Shown here piece by piece: positions 15,284 through 23,432 of a DNA stretch of 44,124 nt. The notes beneath the pieces are model-generated. The model ran no database searches, was not told the origin of the DNA, and worked only from the letters and a program-made list of their open reading frames with translations. Each line of letters begins with the position of its first letter. The stretch's first letter is position 1. The translations under genes and the position numbers were made by a program. The DNA comes from CALBZH01 sp964538515 (GTDB lineage: Bacteria > Desulfobacterota > Syntrophobacteria > Syntrophobacterales > Syntrophobacteraceae): the NCBI GenBank assembly GCA_964538515.1, contig CAZIEW010000046.1, positions 1 through 44,124 of the forward strand, in the 5' to 3' direction.

Positions 15284-16672
15284 TCACTTCAATTTGGATT
15301 CAAGCATGCCGTATTTTTTCATCCGCTTCCACAAAGCAACTCGGCTGACACCCAGCATTCGGGCGGCCTCCATACGGCTCCCCCCAGAGGCTTCCAAGGC
15401 CCGCTTCAGTTCTACAAGCCTGTCATCCATTCCCTGTTCGGGCGCCGGAGCCAGGCCGGGCGAAGCAGCGGGATTCCGCCCGGCCTCTTCGGTCGTGGAC
15501 GACACTGGTATCCTCCCCTCAAAATGCTCGGGGCGGATCAGCTTCTCGTGGCAAACCACGAACCCGTATTCAATGAGGTTGCGAAGCTCGCGAACGTTGC
15601 CCGGCCATTCATGGCTCATCAGGAGGTTGACGGCATCGGTGGTCAGCCCCACGATGGGCTTCCCGCTGCGCTTGGCGATGCGCTCGACAAAATTCTGCGC
15701 CAGCAAAGGGATGTCTTCCTTGCGCTGTCTCAAGGGAGGAACGAATACGGGCACGACGTTGATTCGATAGAACAGGTCGGCGCGGAAGATCCCCTGGTCC
15801 ACCAAGTCCTCTAAATTCCTATGGGTCGCCGTGATGATACGCGCATCCACGGGAATCGACCGGTGATCCCCTACCCGCTCGATCTCGCGCGATTCCAAAG
15901 CGCGCAGGAGCTTGACCTGAATGACCGACGAAATGTCCCCAATCTCATCGAGGAAGATGCTTCCGCCGGAAGCCGCCTCGAACCGCCCGATCCGATCCTT
16001 TGCCGCCCCCGTGAAAGCCCCTTTGACATGACCGAAAAGCTCGCTCTCCAGAAGATTCTCGTTGAGCGAGGCACAGCTCACCTTGACAAAATTGCCTTTG
16101 GACCGAGGCCCAAGATCATGAATGGCTCGGGCCACGAGCTCCTTTCCGACGCCGGATTCACCATGAATCAAGACGGGGGCGTCCGAGCGGGCGACATTTT
16201 CGACCAGCTTCAGGAGGTGGCGCATGGGCTCGCTGTTTCCCACCATCATGCTGCCTCCGTCCTCCAGAAGCGTCAACCGAAGCGAGGCAATCTCCTCTTC
16301 CTGCTTCACGAGCTCACTGATGTCGTTAAGGGTTTCAACGGCCCCCGTAACCGATCCATCCTTGTCGTGAAGCACCGTGGCGGACTTGTTCACATGCACC
16401 AGGCTCCCGTCACGGCGCGTGATCTGACAGCGCCGGTTCCTGACCGAGCCTTTTTCGAAGAGGGCACACCAGTTGGAGCTCGCGTCTCCATGGAGGAGCT
16501 TGCACCCGGTGCAGTTGAGCACCGTGCACGGCTTGCCCACCAGCTCGCCGGAGGAATACCCCGTCATGGCCAGAAAAGCCGGGTTGACAGAGAGGATTTT
16601 CCCCTGAGTGTCAACAACGAGGAGCCCGTCCTGCATGGTGTCGACCACGATCTTGTAAACCGAGCAATCCAT
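15284..16672 (-). CDS. Sigma-54 activator with cysteine-rich PAS domain
   Basis: A 462-residue one-component activator. An N-terminal PAS domain (about 1-120) carries five cysteines at about 49, 54, 57, 69 and 82 (PCTVLNCTGCKLL, NWCALF, RRCQIT), which could hold a metal or Fe-S cluster or act as a redox switch. The AAA+ domain has Walker A GESGVGKE (about 171-178) and GAFTGA (about 218-223). A Fis-type helix-turn-helix ends the protein (SRMEAARMLGVSRVALWKRM). There is no receiver domain, so it senses directly. The ATG at 16672 follows GGAGGTTAACTGA. It is divergent from a selenoprotein gene that has a strong sigma-54 promoter, its most likely target. Confidence 0.95.
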   Translation of the reverse strand: MDCSVYKIVVDTMQDGLLVVDTQGKILSVNPAFLAMTGYSSGELVGKPCTVLNCTGCKLLHGDASSNWCALFEKGSVRNRRCQITRRDGSLVHVNKSATVLHDKDGSVTGAVETLNDISELVKQEEEIASLRLTLLEDGGSMMVGNSEPMRHLLKLVENVARSDAPVLIHGESGVGKELVARAIHDLGPRSKGNFVKVSCASLNENLLESELFGHVKGAFTGAAKDRIGRFEAASGGSIFLDEIGDISSVIQVKLLRALESREIERVGDHRSIPVDARIITATHRNLEDLVDQGIFRADLFYRINVVPVFVPPLRQRKEDIPLLAQNFVERIAKRSGKPIVGLTTDAVNLLMSHEWPGNVRELRNLIEYGFVVCHEKLIRPEHFEGRIPVSSTTEEAGRNPAASPGLAPAPEQGMDDRLVELKRALEASGGSRMEAARMLGVSRVALWKRMKKYGMLESKLK

Positions 16673-17009
16673 TCAGTTAACCTCCATTAACGCCAGGGTT
16701 ATCCATCCAGTATCAAATGTTAACCCGATTCCTGGACCACGAAAAAGATTAAAATTAAATTAACTAATACTTTCAATTTGATAGCCGTAACTCCGACGGA
16801 GGCAGCCCGTAACATTCGCAGGGCTTAGCTCCGTGGCTCAGCTTCACAAAACCACTTCCGGGACCTGGGGCTTCGTTCGCCTCTCTTGAATGGGGTCGCT
16901 TGGTACGTTACGAGGTGAGGGATACTCAAAAAGGGCTCAACCCAGCAAGCCGGAAGTGCTCGACCGAGCCGCCTGACCGTCCGAGCCATCTGACTGGGAC
17001 GGGTTCATG
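16673..17009. other. Divergent regulatory region between the activator and selenoprotein genes
   Basis: About 340 bases without a gene. An AT-rich stretch (16741-16790) stands out against the GC-rich surroundings and could favour DNA bending. Short dyads such as CTCCGACGGAG (16791-16801) are present. Enhancer sites for the divergent sigma-54 activator would be expected here, but I could not pick one with confidence. Confidence 0.45.
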
Positions 17010-17025
17010 TGGCAGCACCCTTGCA
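17010..17025 (+). promoter_or_regulatory. Sigma-54 (-24/-12) promoter of the selenoprotein gene
   Basis: TGGCAGCACCCTTGCA matches TGGCAC-N5-TTGCW closely. TGGCA is intact at -24, TTGCA is intact at -12, and GG and GC are separated by exactly 10 bases. Transcription would start near 17036, about 75 bases before the ATG. The divergent neighbour encodes a sigma-54 activator. Confidence 0.75.
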
Positions 17026-17110
17026 TGCGCAGTGGCCGTGTGTTAGTTTCATGATTACCGGAAGGCCGACAGGCGGCCAGGCATACTCAATTGAAAGGAG
17101 ATAGTCATCA

Positions 17111-17431
17111 ATGGTCCACATCTCTGATAGTGCGGACAAGGTTCTGAACGAGTACTTCAAAGGGAAGGAGATATCGCCCATCCGGATATTCCTTCAGTCT
17201 GGTGGCTGAGGGGGCCCGTCTCTCGCAATGGTTCTGGATGAGCCAAAAGATTCGGATGATGTCTTCAAGATCAATGGATTCACGATGGTCATGGACAAAG
17301 ACCTGCACACCATGACGAAAGATGTGACGGTCGACTATGTCAATTATGGCATCGGCTCGGGCTTCAAGGTTTCCTGCGAGGTTCCAATCCCAGGTGCCGG
17401 CGGTGGCTGTGGAACGTCATGCAAGTGTTGA
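17111..17431 (+). CDS. IscA/HesB-like selenoprotein (in-frame TGA = Sec33)
   Basis: The ATG at 17111, preceded by AAAGGAGAT, opens a frame with a TGA at codon 33 (17207-17209) and then continues to a true TGA at 17429-17431, 106 residues in all. Around the codon the protein reads RIFLQSGG-U-GGPSLAMVLDE. This is the conserved A-type Fe-S carrier segment, where the residue is normally the first of three ligand cysteines. The other two are the C-terminal Cys-Lys-Cys in GGGCGTSCKC. Homology continues across the TGA without a shift, so readthrough as selenocysteine is the natural reading. HesB-like selenoproteins are known from anaerobic Deltaproteobacteria. Standard ORF calling would report only a 67-residue downstream piece. 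The gene has its own sigma-54 promoter and terminator, so it appears monocistronic. Confidence 0.88.
17207..17244 (+). promoter_or_regulatory. Candidate bacterial SECIS element
   Basis: Directly after the UGA, GGCCCGUC (17213-17220) can pair with GAUGAGCC (17237-17244) at seven of eight positions, counting one G-U pair. The 16-base loop contains GGUU. Bacterial SECIS hairpins lie in this position and usually expose a G-U-containing loop to SelB. The fold was drawn by eye and the exact stem is uncertain. Confidence 0.5.
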
Positions 17432-17544
17432 TGGCTTTGAGCACGGAGGCTCAGCAAGGCTCTAGGGGGTGACAATCTACGCGCTTTTTGGGAGTCAAGG
17501 AGCCGACACGCCAAATGATAGCATTTTGGGTGCGTTAGCCGGAG

Positions 17545-17574
17545 CGAAAACGGGGATTCTGATCCCCGTTTTCG
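17545..17574 (+). terminator. Strong hairpin after the selenoprotein gene
   Basis: CGAAAACGGGGAT and ATCCCCGTTTTCG form a perfect 13-pair stem with loop TCTG, followed by TTGTCT. It lies 113 bases past the selenoprotein stop and 70 bases before the next called start, separating the two transcripts. The symmetric A- and T-rich flanks could allow termination in both directions. Confidence 0.8.
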
Positions 17575-17644
17575 TTGTCTGGTGAAGGATCATACGAGGA
17601 ACATTCCTTTGGTAAGCACCCGGAGGAGATCGTCGCTGCAACCC

Positions 17645-18970
17645 ATGTACTGCCTGATAAATCCCATATCCCGGTTATGCGCTTCGATCTTTCTCGTCAT
17701 GACGGCAATCGTGATGCTCGTCGTCTCCTCTGGAAACGCCGCACGGCTGACCGAGGGTCAACCCGCTCCCATTTTTTCCCTGGAAGACACGGAGGGACGT
17801 GATCACGACCTTTCGAAAGCGCAAGGGTCCCTGCTGGTCCTCTATTTTTGTGATCTCGACTCCAAGCCAAATCTGGAAGGGCTTCTTCGACTCAACCGAC
17901 TCTCCTCAGCGTACCCTCAAAGCCAGTTGCAGGTTTGGGCAGTCACGTTGTCCTCGAGGGAGCGGGCTCAGCATACCTGGTCAAGACTCAACCTCACCTT
18001 CCCCATCCTTCCCGACACCAAGGGAGTCAGCGAGCTGTACGACGCACAGGTCATTCTGCCCATGCTCTATGTCGTTGACGGGAGCGGCAGGATCATCGGG
18101 TCCCTCAGTGGGACGGGGAAGACGATCGAAGAGCAGCTGAAACGACTGGTGGAAGCCAGGATGGAGTCGCCCCAGAAGCGCAGGGACCAGGACTTCGAGG
18201 ATCTCAAGCGCAACGGAATCCAAGCCTACGACGAAAAGCGGCTCGAGCCGGCATCGCAGTACCTCACGAAGGCGCTCTCCATCAAGCACGACCGAGATTG
18301 CTACCTCTATCTTGCCCATTCCTGGATTGAGATGGAGCAGGACTCCAAAGCGGAGCAAACCCTGGAGGCTGCCATCGAGGCTTATCCCAGGGAGCCTCGC
18401 TTCTTCGAAACGTATGTGGATTTTTATTTGGCGCGCAAGGATCCCCAGCGTGCACGCGCTACTCTTGACCGCGGCCTGAAGCAGTTTCCCGACGATCGCA
18501 GTCTGCTGGCCTTGAAGGACAGCGTGGACAAGGCCACGCGGAGGGGAGCCGATGGTCAGCAGAGCCGAACGCTGCCGGTCTCACCCATCAAGAAGACCGT
18601 TGAAACCCCGGAGCAGAAGGCTCGCAGCCTCTTTTTTCTTGCCAGGCAAGAGAATCAAAAGCTCACCTGGGATTCTTGTCTGGCCAAGAAGGCCCAGCAG
18701 CGGGCTCAAACCATGGTGCGCAAAGGAACCTTCGACCACAAAGACCCTGCCACCGGAAAAAACCCAGCCTGGGACCTCGTCAAGACCTGCCACAAGGCCG
18801 CTTTCGCCGGAGAGAATTTGTCCAAGGGGGACGCCCAGTCATCCAGATCCATCCACGCGGCGTTCATGGAAAGCAGCTCACACAGAAAAAACATCCTGGA
18901 CACCCACTTCACCCTGATGGGGGTCGGCTGTCATGAGAACATCTGTGTCGAGCTGTTTGCAGGCTTCTAA
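17645..18970 (+). CDS. Secreted thioredoxin-fold / TPR / CAP-domain fusion protein
   Basis: A 441-residue protein with three modules. After a signal peptide (hydrophobic core around FLVMTAIVMLVVSSGNAA) comes a peroxiredoxin/TlpA-like domain (EGQPAPIFSLEDTEGRDHDL, then LLVLYFCDLDSKPN). It has a single cysteine and no CxxC, so classical disulfide chemistry is unlikely. The middle holds TPR-like repeats (ASQYLTKALSIKHDRDCYLY, AEQTLEAAIEAYPREPRFFE, ARATLDRGLKQFPDDRSLLA). The C-terminus is a CAP/SCP domain with the motifs CHKAAFAGENLSKG and HAAFMESSSHRKNILDTHFT. The start is uncertain: a GTG at 17582 is in frame without a ribosome binding site, while the chosen ATG has GGAGGAG about 18 bases upstream. 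The role is unknown; I do not know of another protein with this combination. Confidence 0.75.
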   Translation: MYCLINPISRLCASIFLVMTAIVMLVVSSGNAARLTEGQPAPIFSLEDTEGRDHDLSKAQGSLLVLYFCDLDSKPNLEGLLRLNRLSSAYPQSQLQVWAVTLSSRERAQHTWSRLNLTFPILPDTKGVSELYDAQVILPMLYVVDGSGRIIGSLSGTGKTIEEQLKRLVEARMESPQKRRDQDFEDLKRNGIQAYDEKRLEPASQYLTKALSIKHDRDCYLYLAHSWIEMEQDSKAEQTLEAAIEAYPREPRFFETYVDFYLARKDPQRARATLDRGLKQFPDDRSLLALKDSVDKATRRGADGQQSRTLPVSPIKKTVETPEQKARSLFFLARQENQKLTWDSCLAKKAQQRAQTMVRKGTFDHKDPATGKNPAWDLVKTCHKAAFAGENLSKGDAQSSRSIHAAFMESSSHRKNILDTHFTLMGVGCHENICVELFAGF

Positions 18971-19379
18971 AACGTGGTGCGAGCCTCTGCCGCGGGATGC
19001 GTCACACCGACGCAGTCGCAGCATCGGAAGACCACTTTCTTCCTTGACATAGGACGATGGGCTTGATACGAAACTTCAATTTTGTCGTTAGGTTGGCCAC
19101 GCTTGGATCCTCAGAGGACTGAGACGAAAGACCTAGAGTGCCCACACGAGTGAGCAGATTGAGCCTGATCCTCAGCCGCGGAAGAGCCTTTGGGAGCTGT
19201 CGCCCGAAGGCTTTTGATGTTTCTGCGCCGCGGCGAGCAACCGTCAGACCTCTTTTGAGGAGGGCGGGACGCTCTTGCCGGACGGGTCGACCCGTTCGCT
19301 TGGAGCTTGCGTACGTTGGTGAGGGCTCGAGGGGGGTGGCTTCGCTACTTAGGACATCTGGAACAAAAGAAAGGATGAC
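18971..19379. other. Intergenic region upstream of panC
   Basis: About 410 bases with no supported gene. A TTGACA at 19044-19049 has a poor -10 (TACGAA) 17 bases later and may be a weak promoter. A perfect 14-base palindrome ACGGGTCGACCCGT lies at 19282-19295, about 85 bases before panC, and could be a repressor site. A 298-codon minus-strand frame covering this region and panC is a shadow of panC. Confidence 0.45.
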
Positions 19380-20237
19380 ATGCGCATCATCGAGCACGCT
19401 TCCGAGATGCAGCAGCAAGCGGAGAACTGGCGCAGACAAGGCAGGCGAATTGCCTTTGTACCCACTATGGGGTACCTGCACGCTGGGCATCTGACTCTCA
19501 TGCAGGCAGCCCGGCAGTATGGCGATCTGGTCATCATGAGCATTTTCGTCAACCCTGCTCAGTTTGGACCCAATGAAGATTTCGCACGCTATCCGCGGGA
19601 CATCGAACGCGATGTCCGGCTCGCTTCGGAAGTCGGCGTGGACGCAGCCTTCATCCCGAGAGTCGAAGAGATTTATCCCAGCGGATTTCAGACCCATGTT
19701 GAAGTGACGGACGTCACGACCCCTCTGTGCGGCCGAAGCCGCCCGGGGCACTTTCGCGGAGTGACGACGGTCGTTGCGAAGCTCTTCAATCTTGTTAAGC
19801 CGCACACGGCGATTTTCGGAGAGAAGGACTACCAGCAGCTGGTGACCATCAAGCGGATGGTTGCCGACTTGAACATGGATACGGAGATCGTTGGTCACCC
19901 CATCGTCCGTGAGACAGATGGCCTGGCCATGAGCAGCCGGAACAGTTACCTGGACGCTTCACAGCGGCGGACGGCCCTCCGTCTGAGCCGATCGCTCGAA
20001 GAAGCCCAGCGCCTGGTGGAGGAAGGAGAACAGCGAAGCGATATCATCCTGGAGAGGGTGAGGGAGACGCTTGAGGCGGGAGACGGTCTTCGGGTGGACT
20101 ACGCCGAGCTTTGCAACCCCGAGACCCTGGAAAAGGCCCCGAAAGTCAACGGTCCGACGCTGCTCGCACTAGCAGCCTACGTGGGCAGAACACGGCTCAT
20201 TGACAACCGGCTCCTGCTTCCCAAGACACTCTCGTAA
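19380..20237 (+). CDS. panC: Pantothenate synthetase
   Basis: A 285-residue enzyme that joins pantoate and beta-alanine using ATP, the last step of pantothenate (vitamin B5) synthesis, in the cytoplasm. Family motifs are clear: FVPTMGYLHAGHLTLM (the nucleotide-binding HIGH-like motif), SIFVNPAQFGPNEDFARYPR, VTTPLCGRSRPGHFRGV, FGEKDYQQL, and the C-terminal VRETDGLAMSSRNSYL carrying the KMSKS-like signature. The ATG at 19380 follows AAAGGATGAC. Length is normal. panD follows after 39 bases, so product and beta-alanine supply are encoded together. panB is not in the window. Confidence 0.98.
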   Translation: MRIIEHASEMQQQAENWRRQGRRIAFVPTMGYLHAGHLTLMQAARQYGDLVIMSIFVNPAQFGPNEDFARYPRDIERDVRLASEVGVDAAFIPRVEEIYPSGFQTHVEVTDVTTPLCGRSRPGHFRGVTTVVAKLFNLVKPHTAIFGEKDYQQLVTIKRMVADLNMDTEIVGHPIVRETDGLAMSSRNSYLDASQRRTALRLSRSLEEAQRLVEEGEQRSDIILERVRETLEAGDGLRVDYAELCNPETLEKAPKVNGPTLLALAAYVGRTRLIDNRLLLPKTLS

Positions 20238-20276
20238 AAAGACCTCAGCCACTCACTCGACTCCAGGAGGACACTC

Positions 20277-20633
20277 ATGCAGCGCATCATGATGAAATCC
20301 AAGATTCACCGTGCCCGGATCACGGATTCCAATCTGGAATACGAAGGCAGTCTCTCGATCGACGAATTGCTCATGAAGGCAGCGGACATCCTGCCCTATG
20401 AGCAAATCAAGGTCTACAACGTCAACAATGGCGCTCGATTCGACACCTACGCCATCCCAGGGCCGCCTGCAAGCGGAGTCATCTGCCTCAACGGCGCCGC
20501 CGCCCGGATGGGGGCGCGGGGCGACCTCATCATCATCGTGACATACGCCCAATACGAAAACGCGGAGATTCAGGCACACGAGCCCAAGGTCGTGCTGGTT
20601 GACTCACAGAACCGTCGAATCGACGCCAGGTAG
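20277..20633 (+). CDS. panD: Aspartate 1-decarboxylase
   Basis: A 118-residue pyruvoyl enzyme that makes beta-alanine from aspartate for panC. The self-cleavage site is present as LEYEGSLSID, with cleavage between Gly24 and Ser25 generating the pyruvoyl group. KIHRARIT at the start and the NGARFDTYAI and GAAARMGARGDLIIIVTYA segments are typical. The ATG at 20277 has GGAGGACACTC before it. It sits between panC and metK with short gaps. Confidence 0.97.
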   Translation: MQRIMMKSKIHRARITDSNLEYEGSLSIDELLMKAADILPYEQIKVYNVNNGARFDTYAIPGPPASGVICLNGAAARMGARGDLIIIVTYAQYENAEIQAHEPKVVLVDSQNRRIDAR

Positions 20634-20677
20634 AAGCGGATTCAAAGGTACCAATCCTAAAGGAGGAGCCATCCATT

Positions 20678-21847
20678 ATGTCCATGCACAACTTCCTGTT
20701 CACGTCCGAGTCCGTCACGGAGGGCCATCCGGACAAGGTTGCCGACCAGATCTCTGATGCCGTTCTCGACTCCATCATCAAGGAGGACAAAGCGGCGCGG
20801 GTCGCATGCGAAACCCTGGTCACCACCGGACTCGTGTTCGTGGCCGGAGAAATCACGACGTCGGCATGGGTCGACATCCCGGAGATCGTTCGGCAGACGG
20901 TGAAGGAGATCGGGTACAACGATTCCTCGATGGGGTTCGACTGGGAGACTTGCGGCGTGCTGACCAGCATTGACAAACAGTCCCCGGATATTGCCGTTGG
21001 AGTGAACCCCGGGGAGGGTCTTTTTGAGGAGCAGGGCGCCGGCGACCAAGGCCTCATGTTCGGCTTCGCAAGCAACGAGACACCCGTTCTGATGCCCATG
21101 CCCATCTACTATGCCCACCGGCTGGGCCGCAAGTTGGCCGAAGTCCGAAAAAGCGGCGTCCTGGACTTCCTGCGTCCCGACGGCAAGACCCAAGTGACGG
21201 TGGAATATGCCGATCACAAGCCCGTGCGCGTCGATACCGTTGTCATTGCAGCCCAGCACACGCCCAATGTCTCCTATAAGCACATCTGCGAGGGCATTAT
21301 CGAAGAGGTCATCAAGAAGACCATCCCCGCGGAGCTTATGGATGACAAGACCAAATACTTCATCAACTCCACCGGTCGTTTTGTGATCGGCGGTCCCATG
21401 GGTGACTGCGGCATGACCGGCCGCAAGATCATCGCTGACACCTATGGGGGCCAAGGAAGCCATGGTGGCGGCGCCTTTTCCGGCAAAGACCCGTCCAAAG
21501 TGGACAGGACCGCCTCCTACATGGCGCGATACGTCGCCAAAAACATCGTCGCGGCTGGCCTTGCCGACCGAGTCGAAGTTCAGGTTGCCTACAGCATTGG
21601 CGTTGCCGAGCCCGTGTCGCTCATGGTCGACACGTTCGGAACCGGCAAGATTTCCCCGGACCGCATCGCGGAAATCGTCCGAGACACCTTCTCGTTTAAG
21701 CCCGCCAACATGATCAAGCACCTACGCCTGTTGAGACCCATTTTCAAGAAGACCGCAACGGGTGGCCATTTCGGTCGAAACGACCCGGATTTCACCTGGG
21801 AAAAGACCGACATGATCGACATTCTGAGGGAGAAAGCCGGTCTTTAG
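20678..21847 (+). CDS. metK: S-adenosylmethionine synthetase
   Basis: A 389-residue enzyme forming SAM from methionine and ATP. Signature segments are visible: FTSESVTEGHPDKVADQISD (methionine/ATP site), GAGDQGLMFGFA, the P-loop-like GGGAFSGKDPSKVDRT, and the C-terminal GHFGRNDPDFTWEKTD. Length matches the bacterial family. The ATG at 20678 follows AAAGGAGGAGCC. ahcY starts 47 bases downstream, coupling SAM production with recycling of its by-product. I saw no SAM riboswitch in the 44-base gap before the gene. Confidence 0.98.
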   Translation: MSMHNFLFTSESVTEGHPDKVADQISDAVLDSIIKEDKAARVACETLVTTGLVFVAGEITTSAWVDIPEIVRQTVKEIGYNDSSMGFDWETCGVLTSIDKQSPDIAVGVNPGEGLFEEQGAGDQGLMFGFASNETPVLMPMPIYYAHRLGRKLAEVRKSGVLDFLRPDGKTQVTVEYADHKPVRVDTVVIAAQHTPNVSYKHICEGIIEEVIKKTIPAELMDDKTKYFINSTGRFVIGGPMGDCGMTGRKIIADTYGGQGSHGGGAFSGKDPSKVDRTASYMARYVAKNIVAAGLADRVEVQVAYSIGVAEPVSLMVDTFGTGKISPDRIAEIVRDTFSFKPANMIKHLRLLRPIFKKTATGGHFGRNDPDFTWEKTDMIDILREKAGL

Positions 21848-21894
21848 TCTGCTTTACGAGATGAGCAACGCATTCATAGGGTTGAGGAGAGTCA

Positions 21895-23151
21895 ATGAAA
21901 TTTGATGTCAAGGATATGGGGCTCGCGGAAAAGGGAAAGCTGCGCATCGAATGGGCCTCGCAATCCATGCCCGTGCTGAAATCGATTCAGGACCGCTTCG
22001 CCAAGGAAAGGCCTCTCGTTGGGGTCCGCCTTTCCGCCTGCCTTCATGTGACAACGGAAACGGCAGCTCTGGCCAAAACGCTCAAAGCGGGAGGCGCGGA
22101 GCTTGTTGTCTGCGCATCCAACCCGTTGAGCACCCAGGACGATGTGGCCGCATCCCTGGTGAAGCATGACGAGATTCCCGTGTTTGCCATCAAGGGGGAA
22201 GACAAGGAAACGTACTACCGCCACATCAATGCGGCCCTCGAGCACAAGCCGACCATCACCATGGATGACGGAGCCGACCTGGTGGGCATCCTCCATTCAG
22301 AGCGGCGCGAGCTCCTGCCCCATGTCGTTGGGGGGACCGAGGAAACCACGACGGGTGTCATTCGGTTGCGCAGCATGGCGGAAAACGGTATCCTCCAGTA
22401 CCCGATCATCGCCGTCAACGACGCCGACACCAAGCACCTCTTCGATAACCGCTACGGAACAGGGCAAAGTACCATCGACGGCATCGTTCGCGCCACCAAT
22501 CGCCTGCTGGCGGGCTCCACCTTTGTGGTCAGTGGCTATGGGTGGTGCGGCCGGGGCGTTGCCATGCGGGCGTCTGGGATGGGGGCCAAGGTCGTCATTA
22601 CCGAGATCGATCCGCTGCGAGCCCTTGAAGCGGTCATGGACGGCTACCAGGTGATGCCGATGATCGACGCCGCCCGGGTCGGGGATTTCTTCTGTACGCT
22701 CACCGGCGACATCCACGTGCTGCGACGGGAGCACTTCGAGCTCATGAAAGACGGAGCCATCGTCGCCAACTCCGGGCACTTTAATGTGGAGATCGACCTC
22801 GAAGCCCTGGCCGGCCTGGCGCAGTCTCGTCGGGAAATCCGGGAATTCGTCGAGGAGTTCTCGCTCGCCAACGGGCGTCGGATTTATGTCCTCGGGGAAG
22901 GTCGCTTGATCAATCTGGCGGCTGCCGAAGGCCATCCATCCAGCGTGATGGACATGAGCTTCGCAAACCAGGCTCTTTGCAGCGAGTACATGGTCAAGCA
23001 TGCAGCCACCCTGAAAAAGCAGGTTTACCGCGTCCCCCTGGAAATCGACAAGGACATCGCCCGGCTGAAGCTTGCCAGCATGGGTGTGGCCATTGACGTG
23101 CTCACGGCTGAGCAGGAAAAGTACCTGAATTCATGGGAAATGGGGACCTGA
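21895..23151 (+). CDS. ahcY: S-adenosylhomocysteine hydrolase
   Basis: A 418-residue NAD-dependent enzyme that splits S-adenosylhomocysteine to adenosine and homocysteine, relieving inhibition of methyltransferases. Visible motifs include SACLHVTTETAALAKTL, GTEETTTGVIRL, DNRYGTGQSTIDGI (substrate and NAD contacts), the Rossmann loop VVSGYGWCGRGVAMRA, and near the end GEGRLINLAAAEGHPSSVMD. This is the shorter form, lacking the roughly 40-residue insert of many eukaryotic and proteobacterial enzymes, as in archaea and thermophiles. The ATG at 21895 follows TTGAGGAGAGTCA. It is co-directional with metK and likely co-transcribed. Confidence 0.98.
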   Translation: MKFDVKDMGLAEKGKLRIEWASQSMPVLKSIQDRFAKERPLVGVRLSACLHVTTETAALAKTLKAGGAELVVCASNPLSTQDDVAASLVKHDEIPVFAIKGEDKETYYRHINAALEHKPTITMDDGADLVGILHSERRELLPHVVGGTEETTTGVIRLRSMAENGILQYPIIAVNDADTKHLFDNRYGTGQSTIDGIVRATNRLLAGSTFVVSGYGWCGRGVAMRASGMGAKVVITEIDPLRALEAVMDGYQVMPMIDAARVGDFFCTLTGDIHVLRREHFELMKDGAIVANSGHFNVEIDLEALAGLAQSRREIREFVEEFSLANGRRIYVLGEGRLINLAAAEGHPSSVMDMSFANQALCSEYMVKHAATLKKQVYRVPLEIDKDIARLKLASMGVAIDVLTAEQEKYLNSWEMGT

Positions 23152-23432
23152 GAGCGGGTTCGGGAGTACGGGCCGGCATTGACCTTGCCGGATGCGGTTC
23201 GGGTGCTTTCGACCGGAATGGATTCCGAAGCTGGAAATAGCGTCTGCGACGTTGTGGGGGCCAGCTTTGGAATCCTGGAATCGCACTTGGGGCCCGGTGG
23301 GACTCCAGGCGGACGTTGGCCGTTTCTGCTCCAATCCCAAGCCTCTCCTGCGTCGATGATCCGGGCGAGGTGGTTGCTTTCTAAGAGGGTCATCCATGCC
23401 GCCAAGTCAGACGGGGTAGACGGGCTGTAGCG

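Noticed and set aside
16676..16725. Repeated GTTAACC motifs (16676-16682 and 16719-16725) as activator binding sites
   Set aside because: The first copy is largely the activator gene's own ribosome binding site region (GGAGGTTAAC), so the repeat is too weak to call an operator.
19002..19898. A 298-codon minus-strand frame
   Set aside because: It overlaps panC, whose protein is unmistakable, and shows no recognisable domain.
23152..23432. Hairpin CCGGCA/TGCCGG after ahcY and open frames in this spacer
   Set aside because: The stem is only six pairs with no T-tract, and the frames lack any domain. The spacer shows nothing else supportable.
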